From contig NZ_FOFN01000001.1 in NCBI RefSeq assembly GCF_900111025.1, positions 248,001 to 312,000 on the forward strand: DNA of 64,000 nt, read 5' to 3'. The notes below the pieces were generated by a model, which did not search any database, was not told the DNA's origin, and saw only the letters and a program-made list of their open reading frames with translations. A program made the translations under genes and the position numbers. This document shows, piece after piece, positions 1 through 9,386 of this stretch. This DNA comes from Hyunsoonleella jejuensis. GTDB lineage: Bacteria; Bacteroidota; Bacteroidia; Flavobacteriales; Flavobacteriaceae. Positions within the stretch are counted from its first letter, which is position 1. Every line of letters begins with the position of its first letter.

Positions 1-1709
1 CCATTAGATTTGGCTCCTGCCACTAATGTTTGAGCTGCCGCTACACCTGAAACAACCTCTTCAGTTTCTGTATTAGTAGTTTTAGATTCTAAAACATCTA
101 TATCATCTAATTCAGCAACCTCACTTACAAAGAAACCATCATGTAATGCTTGGTTAAATGAAGTACCTTTAAGGATGTCTTCATTCCAAATTAGCTTAAT
201 ATAATCGCTGTAAGATTGATCATTATTGGTCCACGCTAATAACGCGTCCTGAAACTGTCTTGTATCAAATAAAGGACGAATTGTTGGCTGTGTTAAGGCA
301 TAATGGCCTACTTTGATTTCCGCATCACCCCATGACTCTAAATAATGAGGCGCTGCTGCAATATATTGTGTTTGAGTAGACGTTTCATCTTCTTTCATTG
401 AAAACGCTACAGATAATTCTGTTTTCTTCAATCCTTCAGCAAAATCTGCTGCATTAGCAAGAGTATATAAAGGGTTTACACCACTCATGATAATGGCCCC
501 AACTTTTCCAGCATTCATATCTGCCACAAGTTGCATAACATCTTCTACACTACCTTGTCTAGTTTTTATCGCTGTTTTAGTGTTGAAAGCCTTACTTGCC
601 AAGTACTCATTAATCTCTAATACTACAGTTTGTGCATTTACATCCTGAATTCCTGTAACTACAACACCTTTACTTCCTGCTTTTTTCAATTGAGCTGCTG
701 CACTTTTTAAAGCTGCCTCAACTTGCTCTGGCAAACCATTAACAGTAACATTATTTCCTGTTACTAAACTATAAATTTTGGCTAGAGCCAGTTTTTGTTG
801 GGTTGGTGTTAACGAAACACGTTTATCTGCATTAGCCCCTGTTAAAGACATATTAGATTCAAACTGAATATGACGAGACATTTTACCGTGATCTGGCACT
901 CTGTTTTTTGAATATCCAGCATCAAAGCCACCACCCTGCCAATCTCCTAAGAAGTCCGCACCAAAGGAAACAATGGTCATAGCTTCTGAAAAGTCATAAT
1001 CAGCCAAACCTCTTTTTCCATATTTTTTCTGAAACGCATCTGTGGCAGCTGATTCTGAAATAGCATCATAAACCACATGACGCACATTACCATATTCCTC
1101 TTTGAAATCCGCTATCAGATTTCTTGTTGATGGACTAGCATAAGTTTGTGTTAGCAGCACTATTTCCTTATCAGAACCTTTTAGGCTTTCTAAAACCTTA
1201 GTTGTTTCAGTATCGAAATCACTCCAAGAAATATCTTGTCCGTCTTTTTTAGGCCCTTTAACCCTTAAACTATCGTAAAGACCTAAAACTGAAGCATTAA
1301 CCCTAGCATTGGCACTACCATTGGTAGTAGCCATTGCATTGTTTTCTATTTTTATGGGACGCCCTTCTCGGGTTTTTACTAAAACACTTGCAAAATCAAA
1401 ACCATCAGCAATTGTTGTTGCGTAGTAATTTGCAACTCCAGGAATAATCTCTGTAGGTTGAACTACGTAAGGTATTGATTTTTTTACAGGTCCTTCACAT
1501 GCTGCCAATGAAGCAGCAGCAGTCGTAAAACCAACATACTTTAAGAAATCACGACGCGTTGTTGAAGTAGCCTCTAATGTATCTTTATCACCTAAAAATT
1601 CATCAGTAGGAATTTCTTCAACAAATTCATTTTGTTTTAGCGTCTCAACAATAGAGCTGTTTTCGTTTAGCTCTTCAACACTTTTCCAGTATTTCTTGTT
1701 TGATGACAT
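1..1709 (-). CDS. actB: Alternative complex III subunit B, molybdopterin-oxidoreductase-like Fe-S protein (3' end outside window)
   Basis: This is the N-terminal 569 residues of a protein that continues past the left edge. It has a twin-arginine motif (TTRRDFLKYVGF) near residue 50, followed by an Ala-rich segment ending in LAAC, so Tat export with possible lipidation is likely. The sequence then resembles the molybdopterin-oxidoreductase-like half of ActB, for example GGGFDAGYSKNRVPDHGKMSRHI around residue 250. In this family the half usually has no molybdopterin, and the Fe-S clusters sit in the C-terminal part, which is not visible here. ActB passes electrons from quinol within alternative complex III toward cytochrome c or oxidase. 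It lies 74 bp downstream of actA on the same strand. Family assignment is confident; the cofactor content is inferred from the family. Confidence 0.88.
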   Translation of the reverse strand, partial: MSSNKKYWKSVEELNENSSIVETLKQNEFVEEIPTDEFLGDKDTLEATSTTRRDFLKYVGFTTAAASLAACEGPVKKSIPYVVQPTEIIPGVANYYATTIADGFDFASVLVKTREGRPIKIENNAMATTNGSANARVNASVLGLYDSLRVKGPKKDGQDISWSDFDTETTKVLESLKGSDKEIVLLTQTYASPSTRNLIADFKEEYGNVRHVVYDAISESAATDAFQKKYGKRGLADYDFSEAMTIVSFGADFLGDWQGGGFDAGYSKNRVPDHGKMSRHIQFESNMSLTGANADKRVSLTPTQQKLALAKIYSLVTGNNVTVNGLPEQVEAALKSAAAQLKKAGSKGVVVTGIQDVNAQTVVLEINEYLASKAFNTKTAIKTRQGSVEDVMQLVADMNAGKVGAIIMSGVNPLYTLANAADFAEGLKKTELSVAFSMKEDETSTQTQYIAAAPHYLESWGDAEIKVGHYALTQPTIRPLFDTRQFQDALLAWTNNDQSYSDYIKLIWNEDILKGTSFNQALHDGFFVSEVAELDDIDVLESKTTNTETEEVVSGVAAAQTLVAGAKSN

Positions 1710-1783
1710 ATTGTTTACTAGTTATTAGTTGATGGTTGTTAGTTGTTAGTTTCTTTTGACTAAAAACCGTTACTTTTTAATTA

Positions 1784-3127
1784 TTAATAGTGACACTTAC
1801 CACATTCTAAACCACCCATTTGTGCAGCAGTTAAATTCTCTACACCATATTTTTTGGATAATTCTTCATGAATTTTTTCGTAATAAGCATTATCTTTTAC
1901 TGCAACGTTTGTTTCTCTATGACAGTTAATACACCAGCCCATAGTTAATGGCGAATATTGATACATTACTTCCATTTCCTCTACAGGACCATGACATGTT
2001 TGACACTCTACTCCAGCAACTGTAACGTGCTGTGAGTGGTTGAAATATGCAAAATCTGGCAGATTATGTATTCTTATCCATTTAACAGGCTTAGTTTCTC
2101 CCGTATATTTTTGATTTTCATCATCCCATCCCGCAGCAGCATAAAGCTTTTTGATCTCAGCATTATAATCAACACCATACTCCTGTAATCCTTCTTGCTG
2201 AGTCTCTTCTGCAACTTGGTAAATGGACTTGTGACAATTCATACATACATTAAGCGAAGGAATACCTGAATGCTTGCTCACTCGTGCCGAGGAATGACAG
2301 TATTTACAGTCGATACCATTTTCTCCTGCATGAATTCTATGCGAGTAATGAATAGGCTGTATTGGTTCGTAACCTTGATCCACTCCTATTTGAGATAAAT
2401 AACCATAGACAAAGTAAGCACTTGATAACAAGAAAAAGATCGCCACAACAATCATTAAAAACTGATTTTGTACAAACGCTTTCCAAAGAGGTCTTCTAGT
2501 AGATTCTGGTAAATCTATATTTTGTGCCTGTGCAAAACGACGTAATGTTTTGTTCACTAAGTACAATCCGAGAGCTAGTAAAATAAAAAGAATTGCAAGC
2601 GCGCCAAGAATTATCTCGTTTGAAATACCTCCTGCACTAGCACTAGCATCTTGCGCAGCCGCAGGAGCTGCAGCAGCGGCAGGTGCTTTCTTCTCTTCTG
2701 CTGTATAGGCTAAAATATTATTTAAATCATCATCCGATAACTGTGGAAAAGCCGTCATTGCAGCACCACCGTACTCATTATAAATCTTATTTGCATAAGT
2801 ATCCCCAGACTTGATAACTCCGGCACTGTTGCGAATCCAAGCATATAACCACTCTCTATCTAGACCTTCTTCTTCTGATAAACGCGTTTCTACATTACGC
2901 AATGCAGGCCCCGTCATCTTTTTATCTAATTGGTGACAAGCCGCACAATTGGCGTTAAATAAAGCTTTTCCTTTTGCTGGGTCTCCTTCCTGAGCCGATA
3001 TCGATGTAGTAAACGCTAATAATACAATTAAGCCTAAATGAAGAATAGAGTTGCTTAATCTTCGGTGTATCACCTGTTTCATATTGTTAGTTATATTAAC
3101 TTCTAAACTTTGGTATGATTTTTTCAT
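1784..3127 (-). CDS. actA: Alternative complex III multiheme cytochrome c subunit A (six CxxCH motifs)
   Basis: Membrane-anchored c-type cytochrome of alternative complex III, carrying electrons from the quinol-oxidising core to cytochrome c or the terminal oxidase. An N-terminal signal segment precedes a monoheme domain (CAACH), then come an Ala-rich linker, two hydrophobic membrane segments, and a domain with five more heme motifs (CKYCH, CMNCH, CQTCH, CINCH, CGKCH). That makes six motifs, whereas ActA is usually described as pentaheme. The extra one is in a separate ActE-like domain. A second possible start (MKQVIH) lies 45 nt inside, at 3082, and gives a cleaner signal peptide. A well-formed promoter lies at 3164-3194. 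actB follows on the same strand. Confidence 0.9.
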   Translation of the reverse strand: MKKSYQSLEVNITNNMKQVIHRRLSNSILHLGLIVLLAFTTSISAQEGDPAKGKALFNANCAACHQLDKKMTGPALRNVETRLSEEEGLDREWLYAWIRNSAGVIKSGDTYANKIYNEYGGAAMTAFPQLSDDDLNNILAYTAEEKKAPAAAAAPAAAQDASASAGGISNEIILGALAILFILLALGLYLVNKTLRRFAQAQNIDLPESTRRPLWKAFVQNQFLMIVVAIFFLLSSAYFVYGYLSQIGVDQGYEPIQPIHYSHRIHAGENGIDCKYCHSSARVSKHSGIPSLNVCMNCHKSIYQVAEETQQEGLQEYGVDYNAEIKKLYAAAGWDDENQKYTGETKPVKWIRIHNLPDFAYFNHSQHVTVAGVECQTCHGPVEEMEVMYQYSPLTMGWCINCHRETNVAVKDNAYYEKIHEELSKKYGVENLTAAQMGGLECGKCHY

Positions 3128-3163
3128 AAATATAGTGAAAAAACGCAGTTATAAAATCTCAGG

Positions 3164-3194
3164 CAAAAGTAATACTTAAAGTCGATTCGCAAAA
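3164..3194 (-). promoter_or_regulatory. Bacteroidota-type promoter of the act operon
   Basis: On the minus strand TACTTTTG (3171-3164) matches the TAnnTTTG -7 consensus. A TTTTG element (3194-3190) stands 18 nt upstream, where the -33 element is expected. Transcription would begin about 30 nt before the long actA start. This is the best two-part promoter match in the window. Confidence 0.6.
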
Positions 3195-3302
3195 TGTTAG
3201 CGAACTGTTAATTGTTAATTTAGAGCAATTCTAAATAATAAAATGACCAATGTTTTAGTTTATGTCGTATATATTTGTATAAGTTATTTAAAAACAAAAA
3301 CT

Positions 3303-3689
3303 ATGTATCTTAAAAACAGCTATCTTTCTTTACTTCTAGTGGTTTTCTTGTTCGGTTTTGGGCATTCTCAAGAAGGTAAAGTTACTATAAATCAGGACGA
3401 AAGAATTCCCGAACTTTTAGAATTAAAAAAGCAAATGAACCGAGACGAAACTAGTTCTCGGCGCTATAAAATTCAGGTGTATTCTGGAAACAGAAATGGT
3501 GCGCAAAACGCCCAAAATGATTTTTCTGATACTTTTGGAGAATGGCGACCGGTGATGCATTACGAAACACCTAATTTTAAAGTTTGGGCTGGTAATTTTA
3601 GCACACGTTTAGAAGCCGATAGAGCTTTGAAACGAATAAAACTTAAATTTCCTTCAGCCTTTATTTTTAAACCCAAGAAAAAGAATTAA
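3303..3689 (+). CDS. Small secreted SPOR-domain protein
   Basis: About 128 residues from the start chosen at 3303 (MYLKNSYLSLLLV), which opens a normal signal peptide ending near GHSQ. The upstream in-frame extension to 3243 encodes no recognisable signal and is ignored. After a short linker (residues 25-55), the C-terminal 70 residues (RYKIQVYSGNRNGAQNA to FKVWAGNFSTRLEADRAL and IFKPKK) form a SPOR fold, which in other bacteria binds denuded peptidoglycan glycan strands. It is a stand-alone periplasmic protein without a membrane anchor. It converges with infB across a shared terminator. Exact role unknown; a cell-wall or division-associated function is inferred from the domain. Confidence 0.8.
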   Translation: MYLKNSYLSLLLVVFLFGFGHSQEGKVTINQDERIPELLELKKQMNRDETSSRRYKIQVYSGNRNGAQNAQNDFSDTFGEWRPVMHYETPNFKVWAGNFSTRLEADRALKRIKLKFPSAFIFKPKKKN

Positions 3690-3691
3690 AC

Positions 3692-3723
3692 AAAAAAAGC
3701 GAACTTAAAAGTTCGCTTTTTTT
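3692..3723. terminator. Bidirectional rho-independent terminator
   Basis: Perfect 15-bp stem (arms 3692-3706 and 3709-3723, GCGAACTT core) with a 2-nt loop and A/T tracts on both sides. It sits between the convergent SPOR gene and infB and can end transcription in both directions. Confidence 0.85.
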
Positions 3724-3738
3724 GTATTGAAACTATAT

Positions 3739-6477
3739 TTATTTTAATTTCTTTTTTACCTCAACTTCGTGGAAGGCCTCAATTATGTCACCTTCTTTAA
3801 TGTCGTTGTAATTCTTCACTTGCATACCACAATCGTAACCTTTGGATACTTCCTTAACATCATCTTTAAATCGTTTTAATGATGACAATTCACCTGTATG
3901 CACAACAACACCATCTCTAATTAAACGTACACCCGAGTTTCTAAATATTTTACCATTGGTTACCATACAACCGGCAATACTTCCAATTTTAGAGACTTTA
4001 AACACTTGTCTGATTTCTGCAGTACCAGTAACTTCTTCCTTCAACTCTGGAGACAACATGCCTTCCATCGCATCCTTAAGATCATTAATGGCATCATAGA
4101 TAATAGAATATGTTCTAATATCTATTTCTTCCTTATCAGCAATATCTCTAGCGTTTCCAACAGGACGCACGTTAAACCCAACAATAATTGCATCTGATGC
4201 AGACGCTAACAACACATCACTTTCAGTAATAGCACCCACACCTTTATGAAGAATATTCACTTGGATTTCTTCGGTAGATAATTTTTGGAATGAATCTGTT
4301 AATGCTTCTACAGAACCATCCACATCGCCTTTAAGTATAATGTTTAATTCTTGGAAATCACCAAGTGCGATACGACGACCAATTTCATCAAGTGTGATAT
4401 GACGTTGTGTTCTAACAGATTGCTCACGTTGTAGTTGAGAACGTTTCGCCGCAATTTGTTTCGCCTCACGCTCGTCTTCAAATACATTGAACTTATCACC
4501 CGCTTGTGGCGCACCATCTAAACCTAGGATAGATACTGGTGTTGATGGGCCAGCTTCCTTAATATCGTTGCCCCTTTCATCATGCATTGCTTTAACCTTA
4601 CCACTGTGCTGACCTGCTAGCACGTAGTCGCCTACGCGAAGCGTGCCTGCTTGCACTAAAATTGTAGACACATATCCACGTCCTTTATCTAAAAATGCTT
4701 CAACCACAGTACCTACCGCAGGCTTGTCAGGATTAGCTTTTAATTCTAACAACTCTGCTTCAAGCAATACTTTTTCTAACAACTCCTTTACGCCAGTTCC
4801 AAACTTTGCCGAAATATCATGTGATTGGATTTTTCCACCCCAATCTTCTACCAGTAAGTTCATGTTGGCTAATCCTTCCTTTATTCTATCAGGATTTGCA
4901 TCTGGTTTATCTATTTTATTTATTGCAAATACAATGGGTACTCCAGCAGCTTGCGCATGCGAAATAGCCTCTTTTGTTTGCGGCATGATATCATCATCCG
5001 CAGCAGCAACAACAATTGCAATATCTGTAACCTGAGCGCCACGTGCACGCATTGCCGTAAACGCTTCGTGACCAGGCGTATCTAAGAATGCTATTTTTTG
5101 CCCGCTATCCAGTGTTACACCATAAGCACCAATATGTTGTGTAATTCCACCGGACTCTCCTGCGATAACATTTTCTTCACGGATGTAATCTAGAAGCGAT
5201 GTTTTACCATGATCCACGTGTCCCATTACTGTAACAATAGGAGCGCGCGGTTTTAAATCTTCCGGCTTATCTTCAACTTCCTCTATTGATTCTTCAATAT
5301 CTGCAGTAACGAATTCTACTTCATAACCAAACTCTTCAGCAACAATAGATAAGGTTTCAGCATCTAAACGCTGATTCATAGTTACCATCATCCCCAAGGA
5401 CATACATGCCGAAATAATCTCGGTTACACCAACATCCATCATGGTAGCTACCTCACTTGCCGTAACAAACTCTGTTACTTTAAGTACTTTACTTTCTGCT
5501 GCCTCTGCTTGTAATTCCTTTTCGGTTTGATCTCTATGTTGATCTCTTTTTTCTCTTCGGTATTTTGCGCCTTTCCCTTTTGAAGATTTTCCTTGTAATT
5601 TTTCAAGTGTTTCACGCACTTGTTTTTTTACATCTTCTTCACTAGGTTCTTCCTTAACTGGACTGCGACGCCCCTTTCCTTTAAATCTATCATTGCGGTT
5701 ACCTCCAGATCTTTGTCCTGGTCCAGCTTGTCCACCTGGACTAGCTTTACTAATACGGCGACGTTTTTTCTTAGCATCACCAGATTTGGCATCACCCTTT
5801 TTCTCTTCTTTTTTCTTTTTAGGCTTATTAAATTGAGATAAGTCAATTTTATCTCCAGCAATTTTAGGGCCTGTAAGTTTTTGATATTGTGTTTTTACCT
5901 TTTCATCAGGCGTCACTAACTCACCATCTACAACAACTTTTTTAGGAGTTTCTTTGGCAGCAGCCGGTTTTTCCTCAACAACTTTTGCTGCAGGTTTCTC
6001 TTCTTTTTTTGGTGTAGCTTCTTTTGCTTCTATTACGGGAACAGGTTTTTCTGCTTGCTTTTCTACTGGTTTTTCTGCCGGTTTTTCTGCTGGCTTTTCC
6101 ACAGCTTTTTTACCATCTAAATCTATTTTCCCAACAGTTTTAGGGCCAGAAAGTGTTTTAGCAGCCTTAACCACCTCTTCTTGCTGCGCTTTTTCAATGG
6201 CTTCTTGAGCTTTTTGCTTTTCTTCCAGCTCTTTTTCACGTTTAATACGTAGATCTTCCTTTTCCTTTAGCTTAGCTTCACTAACTTTTTGCGACCTCAT
6301 TTTCTTGTTTGCATCCGTCTCAAACTCATCTGCCAAAACATTATATGTTTCCTCAGATATTTTTGTTGTAGGACGCTTCTCTATTTCTATGCCTTTGGAA
6401 TCTAAAAATTCCACAGCACGATCTAAAGAAATATTCAGTTCGCGTAAAACTTTATTTAATCTAATTGTGTCAGCCAT
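3739..6477 (-). CDS. infB: Translation initiation factor IF-2
   Basis: Cytoplasmic GTPase that places fMet-tRNA on the 30S subunit and promotes 50S joining. The 912 residues begin with an IF2_N domain. A long Lys/Glu/Ala/Pro-rich low-complexity region follows (about 60-330, with EKPAEKP repeats), then a second IF2_N segment (about 330-390). The G domain shows [27 protein letters not shown] and NKID. Domains II, III and the C-terminal tRNA-binding region follow. The length is typical for Bacteroidota, whose IF-2 has an expanded N-terminus. It is the last gene of rimP-nusA-infB, 73 bp after nusA. Confidence 0.98.
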   Translation of the reverse strand: MADTIRLNKVLRELNISLDRAVEFLDSKGIEIEKRPTTKISEETYNVLADEFETDANKKMRSQKVSEAKLKEKEDLRIKREKELEEKQKAQEAIEKAQQEEVVKAAKTLSGPKTVGKIDLDGKKAVEKPAEKPAEKPVEKQAEKPVPVIEAKEATPKKEEKPAAKVVEEKPAAAKETPKKVVVDGELVTPDEKVKTQYQKLTGPKIAGDKIDLSQFNKPKKKKEEKKGDAKSGDAKKKRRRISKASPGGQAGPGQRSGGNRNDRFKGKGRRSPVKEEPSEEDVKKQVRETLEKLQGKSSKGKGAKYRREKRDQHRDQTEKELQAEAAESKVLKVTEFVTASEVATMMDVGVTEIISACMSLGMMVTMNQRLDAETLSIVAEEFGYEVEFVTADIEESIEEVEDKPEDLKPRAPIVTVMGHVDHGKTSLLDYIREENVIAGESGGITQHIGAYGVTLDSGQKIAFLDTPGHEAFTAMRARGAQVTDIAIVVAAADDDIMPQTKEAISHAQAAGVPIVFAINKIDKPDANPDRIKEGLANMNLLVEDWGGKIQSHDISAKFGTGVKELLEKVLLEAELLELKANPDKPAVGTVVEAFLDKGRGYVSTILVQAGTLRVGDYVLAGQHSGKVKAMHDERGNDIKEAGPSTPVSILGLDGAPQAGDKFNVFEDEREAKQIAAKRSQLQREQSVRTQRHITLDEIGRRIALGDFQELNIILKGDVDGSVEALTDSFQKLSTEEIQVNILHKGVGAITESDVLLASASDAIIVGFNVRPVGNARDIADKEEIDIRTYSIIYDAINDLKDAMEGMLSPELKEEVTGTAEIRQVFKVSKIGSIAGCMVTNGKIFRNSGVRLIRDGVVVHTGELSSLKRFKDDVKEVSKGYDCGMQVKNYNDIKEGDIIEAFHEVEVKKKLK

Positions 6478-6550
6478 AAATTGCCTTTAAAATCTCAAAT
6501 ATACTATGAATACCTATACTGTTAAAACTTCTTTTAATTTAACTTAAGTA

Positions 6551-7783
6551 TTACTCTTCGAATTCTTCTTTAAGAATTCTAATAACATCATTAATTGTTT
6601 CTTCTTCTAAATCAGTACGTTTAACTAAATCGTCAACATCTTGCTCTAGAACACTCTTTGCGGTATCTAACCCAGCTTTACTGAATTCTTGAATGATCCA
6701 ATCTTCTATTTCGTCTGAGAATTCGCTTAACTCCACATCCTCTTCTGCGCCTTCTCTAAATACATCAATTTCGTAACCTGTTAATTGGCCTGCCAAACGA
6801 ATGTTATGACCTCCTCTACCAATAGCTTTACTTACTTCCTCTGGCTTTAAAATTACCTCGGCTCGCTTCGCTTCTTCATCAATTTTAATAGAAGTTACAC
6901 GCGCAGGACTTAATGCTCTTGTAATGAACAATTGCAGGTTATTTGTATAATTGATAACATCAATGTTTTCATTTCCTAACTCACGCACAATGCCATGAAT
7001 TCTAGAACCTTTCATTCCAACACATGCACCAACAGGGTCTATTCTATCATCATAAGAATCTACAGCTACTTTTGCTTTTTCACCAGGAATCCTTACTACT
7101 TTTTTAATGGTAATTAAGCCATCAAACACCTCTGGTATTTCTTGTTCGAATAATTTCTCAAGGAATACTGGGGAGCTTCTAGACATAATAATAGTAGGTT
7201 TTGCTCCTTTTAGTTCAACAGAATCAATTACACCTCTAACATTGTCTCCTTTTCTAAAGAAATCTGAAGGGATTTGCCTGTCTTTTGGCAATACAATTTC
7301 ATTACCTTCATCGTCTAGCAAAATTACAGCACGGTGACGAATATGGTGCACCTCTGCCGTATAAATCTCTCCTACTAAATCCTTAAACTGTTTATAGATT
7401 ATGGTATTATCGTGCTCATGAATCTTTGAAATTAGGTTTTGGCGCAATGCTAAAATAGCACGTCTTCCTAAATCTACTAATTTTACCTCTTCTGATACAT
7501 CTTCGCCAACTTCAAAATCTGGCTCTATCTTTCTTGCTTCGCTTAAGGAAATCTCCTGGTTTTCATCTTCAACCTCACCATCAGCAACCACTACACGGTT
7601 TCTCCAAATTTCTAAATCTCCCTTGTCTGGATTTACAATAATATCAAAATTATCGTCATCTCCAAATTTTCGTTTTAAAGCGCTTCTAAAAACATCTTCT
7701 AAAATCGCCATTAGCGTAACACGATCAATTAACTTATCGTCTTTGAATTCTGAAAAAGATTCAATTAACGCAACATTCTCCAT
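6551..7783 (-). CDS. nusA: Transcription termination/antitermination protein NusA
   Basis: RNA polymerase-associated factor that modulates pausing, hairpin-dependent termination and antitermination. The 410 residues contain the N-terminal polymerase-binding domain (1-130), an S1 domain (about 135-200), and two KH domains with GACVGMKGSRI and the GRGGHNIRLAGQLTG loop. The acidic C-terminal tail is short compared with the repeats of gamma-proteobacterial NusA. It lies 13 bp after rimP. Because NusA acts on RNA hairpins, the terminator-like hairpin in this operon's own leader (8267-8292) is a plausible autoregulatory target. Confidence 0.97.
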   Translation of the reverse strand: MENVALIESFSEFKDDKLIDRVTLMAILEDVFRSALKRKFGDDDNFDIIVNPDKGDLEIWRNRVVVADGEVEDENQEISLSEARKIEPDFEVGEDVSEEVKLVDLGRRAILALRQNLISKIHEHDNTIIYKQFKDLVGEIYTAEVHHIRHRAVILLDDEGNEIVLPKDRQIPSDFFRKGDNVRGVIDSVELKGAKPTIIMSRSSPVFLEKLFEQEIPEVFDGLITIKKVVRIPGEKAKVAVDSYDDRIDPVGACVGMKGSRIHGIVRELGNENIDVINYTNNLQLFITRALSPARVTSIKIDEEAKRAEVILKPEEVSKAIGRGGHNIRLAGQLTGYEIDVFREGAEEDVELSEFSDEIEDWIIQEFSKAGLDTAKSVLEQDVDDLVKRTDLEEETINDVIRILKEEFEE

Positions 7784-7796
7784 AACTCTACTTGAA

Positions 7797-8258
7797 TTAA
7801 AATTTAATCATAACTTTTGCTTCTACAATATCGTCGTAAGCCACATGGGCTTGTTTTTTTACAGTGACCTTGCCTTTTCCTACGGGTTTTGGCTCTCTAG
7901 TTTTCCACTCTAATAGGATGTTGTCATCGCTAGCCTCAGCCAAAACACCTTCTATATTGTCAGAAGAGGTTTTAACCTTTAAGGTCCTGTTTATATGTCT
8001 TTTGTACTGCCTCTTATTTACCAAAGGCGATGCTGCACCTGCCGACATCACTTCTAAAGAAAAATCTTGTTCTTCCCTATCCAAATTATGTTCAATCGCT
8101 CTGCTTAAAAACATGCAGTCTTCCACCAACACGCCGTTGTCGCCATCTACAATAACTTTAATATGATTCGCTTCATTAACGTTAAAGTCTATCAAAAACA
8201 AATCTGGACGTTCTATTAACGCCGTATCCAACAACTCTTGTACTTTGTTTTTAAACAT
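7797..8258 (-). CDS. rimP: Ribosome maturation factor RimP
   Basis: Cytoplasmic 30S assembly factor, about 153 residues. The start is placed at MFKNKVQELLD (8258). The longer frame to 8294 would be translated through the leader hairpin and gives an atypical N-terminus. The family pattern is visible in the N-terminal part (FLIDFNV and the acidic VIVDGDNGVLVEDC, then LSRAIEHNLD) and in the SAGAASPLVNKRQYKRHINR segment before the C-terminal Sm-like domain. It is first in the conserved rimP-nusA-infB operon. Confidence 0.93.
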   Translation of the reverse strand: MFKNKVQELLDTALIERPDLFLIDFNVNEANHIKVIVDGDNGVLVEDCMFLSRAIEHNLDREEQDFSLEVMSAGAASPLVNKRQYKRHINRTLKVKTSSDNIEGVLAEASDDNILLEWKTREPKPVGKGKVTVKKQAHVAYDDIVEAKVMIKF

Positions 8259-8266
8259 TTTAGTAT

Positions 8267-8292
8267 AAAAAGAGGGGACTTTCCGTCCCCTC
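8267..8292 (-). terminator. Terminator-like hairpin in the rimP-nusA-infB leader
   Basis: Read on the minus strand, GAGGGGAC and GTCCCCTC form a perfect 8-bp GC-rich stem with a GGAAA loop, followed at once by five T residues. It ends 8 nt before the rimP start and lies between the probable promoter (8321-8328) and the gene. It therefore has the form of an intrinsic terminator inside the 5' leader rather than of the end of another gene. The upstream gene is divergent, so no other transcript needs ending here. Confidence 0.65.
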
Positions 8293-8320
8293 ATAATTTA
8301 ATTTCGCCTTTTCAACGGCG

Positions 8321-8328
8321 CAAATATA
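8321..8328 (-). promoter_or_regulatory. Candidate -7 box of the rimP-nusA-infB promoter
   Basis: TATATTTG on the minus strand matches TAnnTTTG exactly. The -33 region has only a T/A-rich sequence and no clear TTG. The predicted transcript start is near 8314, giving a leader of about 55 nt that includes the hairpin at 8267-8292. Confidence 0.45.
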
Positions 8329-8425
8329 ACATATTAAATTGATTTTTAAAGAATTTATACCTATTTTTATCTTGTACTCATGTTAACTTTTCTGTCTGCT
8401 AACAAAAGGCAAAACCCTTTCAATA

Positions 8426-9250
8426 ATGAAAAAAATACTTGTTCCAACCGATTTTTCCGATCAAGCTGAAAAAGCCTTAGAAGTAGCCGCCCAACTAGCC
8501 AAACAATACCATTGTGAAATTTACTTATTAAATGTCTTAGATTTACCTTTACATGAGGTTGACCCATTAAAAGGCTACAACGATTTACCCGAAGCTGTAT
8601 TCTTTATGAAGTTGGCACATAAAAAGTTTGAAGCCTTATTAAAAAAAGAGTATTTAAAAGGTATTACTGTTCATGAAACCGTTGAATTTCATGACATTTA
8701 CAAAGCTATAAATCAAGTATGCAAAAAAAACAGTATTGATTTAATTATTATGGGGTCTCATGGTACTAGTGGGTTTAAGGAATTACTTATCGGGTCTAAT
8801 ACCGAAAAAGTAGTGCGCTCATCACAAACACCAGTACTCGTTGTAAAACAACGCCATGAGGCCTTTAAGGTAGAGCATTTTGTATTTGCTTCAGACTTTA
8901 AAGAGGAATCTAAAGTACCTTTTTTAAAAGCTCTAAAATTTGCTGAATTATTTAATGCTGAAATGCATCTGCTAATGGTGGTTACCGCCAATAAATTTGT
9001 AACAACGGCTAAAGCAAAGAATAGAATTCAAGGGTTTTTAGACACTGTAACACATAATTTCTGTACTATTCATATTTACAACGATGAAACTATAGAAAAA
9101 GGCATCATGAACTTTTCTCAATCGGTGAATGCCGACTTAATTGGCATGAGCACTCATGGACGCCAGGGGTTATCGCACTTCTTTAACGGCAGTATTAGTG
9201 AAGATTTGGTAAATCATGCAAAACGACCTGTGATAACATTTAAGATTTAA
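8426..9250 (+). CDS. Tandem universal stress protein (UspA x2)
   Basis: Cytoplasmic protein of 274 residues with two Usp domains. The first (1-145) starts MKKILVPTDFS and carries the ATP-binding loop pattern G-S-H-G-x8-G-S-N (GSHGTSGFKELLIGSNTEKV). The second (about 150-274) retains MSTHGRQGLSHFFNGSISE, so both halves may bind nucleotide. The expression condition and client are unknown. It is transcribed away from rimP and stands alone, with trhO starting 136 bp further on behind its own promoter. Confidence 0.9.
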   Translation: MKKILVPTDFSDQAEKALEVAAQLAKQYHCEIYLLNVLDLPLHEVDPLKGYNDLPEAVFFMKLAHKKFEALLKKEYLKGITVHETVEFHDIYKAINQVCKKNSIDLIIMGSHGTSGFKELLIGSNTEKVVRSSQTPVLVVKQRHEAFKVEHFVFASDFKEESKVPFLKALKFAELFNAEMHLLMVVTANKFVTTAKAKNRIQGFLDTVTHNFCTIHIYNDETIEKGIMNFSQSVNADLIGMSTHGRQGLSHFFNGSISEDLVNHAKRPVITFKI

Positions 9251-9339
9251 AACAACTACAGGCTATGTAATTAGCTGAATTTCTGTACTAATACAATCAA
9301 ATAATTAGTATTGATATTAGTGTAACTGCTAATAAATTG

Positions 9340-9347
9340 TACTTTTG
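9340..9347 (+). promoter_or_regulatory. Candidate -7 box upstream of trhO
   Basis: TACTTTTG matches TAnnTTTG. No good -33 TTG lies at the right distance. The transcript start would be near 9354, about 30 nt before the trhO ATG, so trhO-trhP-ferredoxin probably form their own unit. Confidence 0.45.
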
Positions 9348-9386
9348 CACCCTAAAATATTTCGTAACTCTTAAAATTAGTATAGC

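Noticed and set aside
1712-1760. GTTATTAG/GTTGTTAG iterations between actA and actB as a regulatory array
   Set aside because: Short, degenerate and of low complexity; no symmetry or spacing suggests a binding site.
3243-3302. N-terminal extension of the SPOR protein
   Set aside because: Would put a second hydrophobic stretch before a normal signal peptide; the start at 3303 is cleaner.
5620-6208. Plus-strand ORFs opposite infB rich in Phe/Ser/Ala
   Set aside because: They mirror the Lys/Glu/Ala repeats of the IF-2 N-terminus and have no start context or family resemblance.
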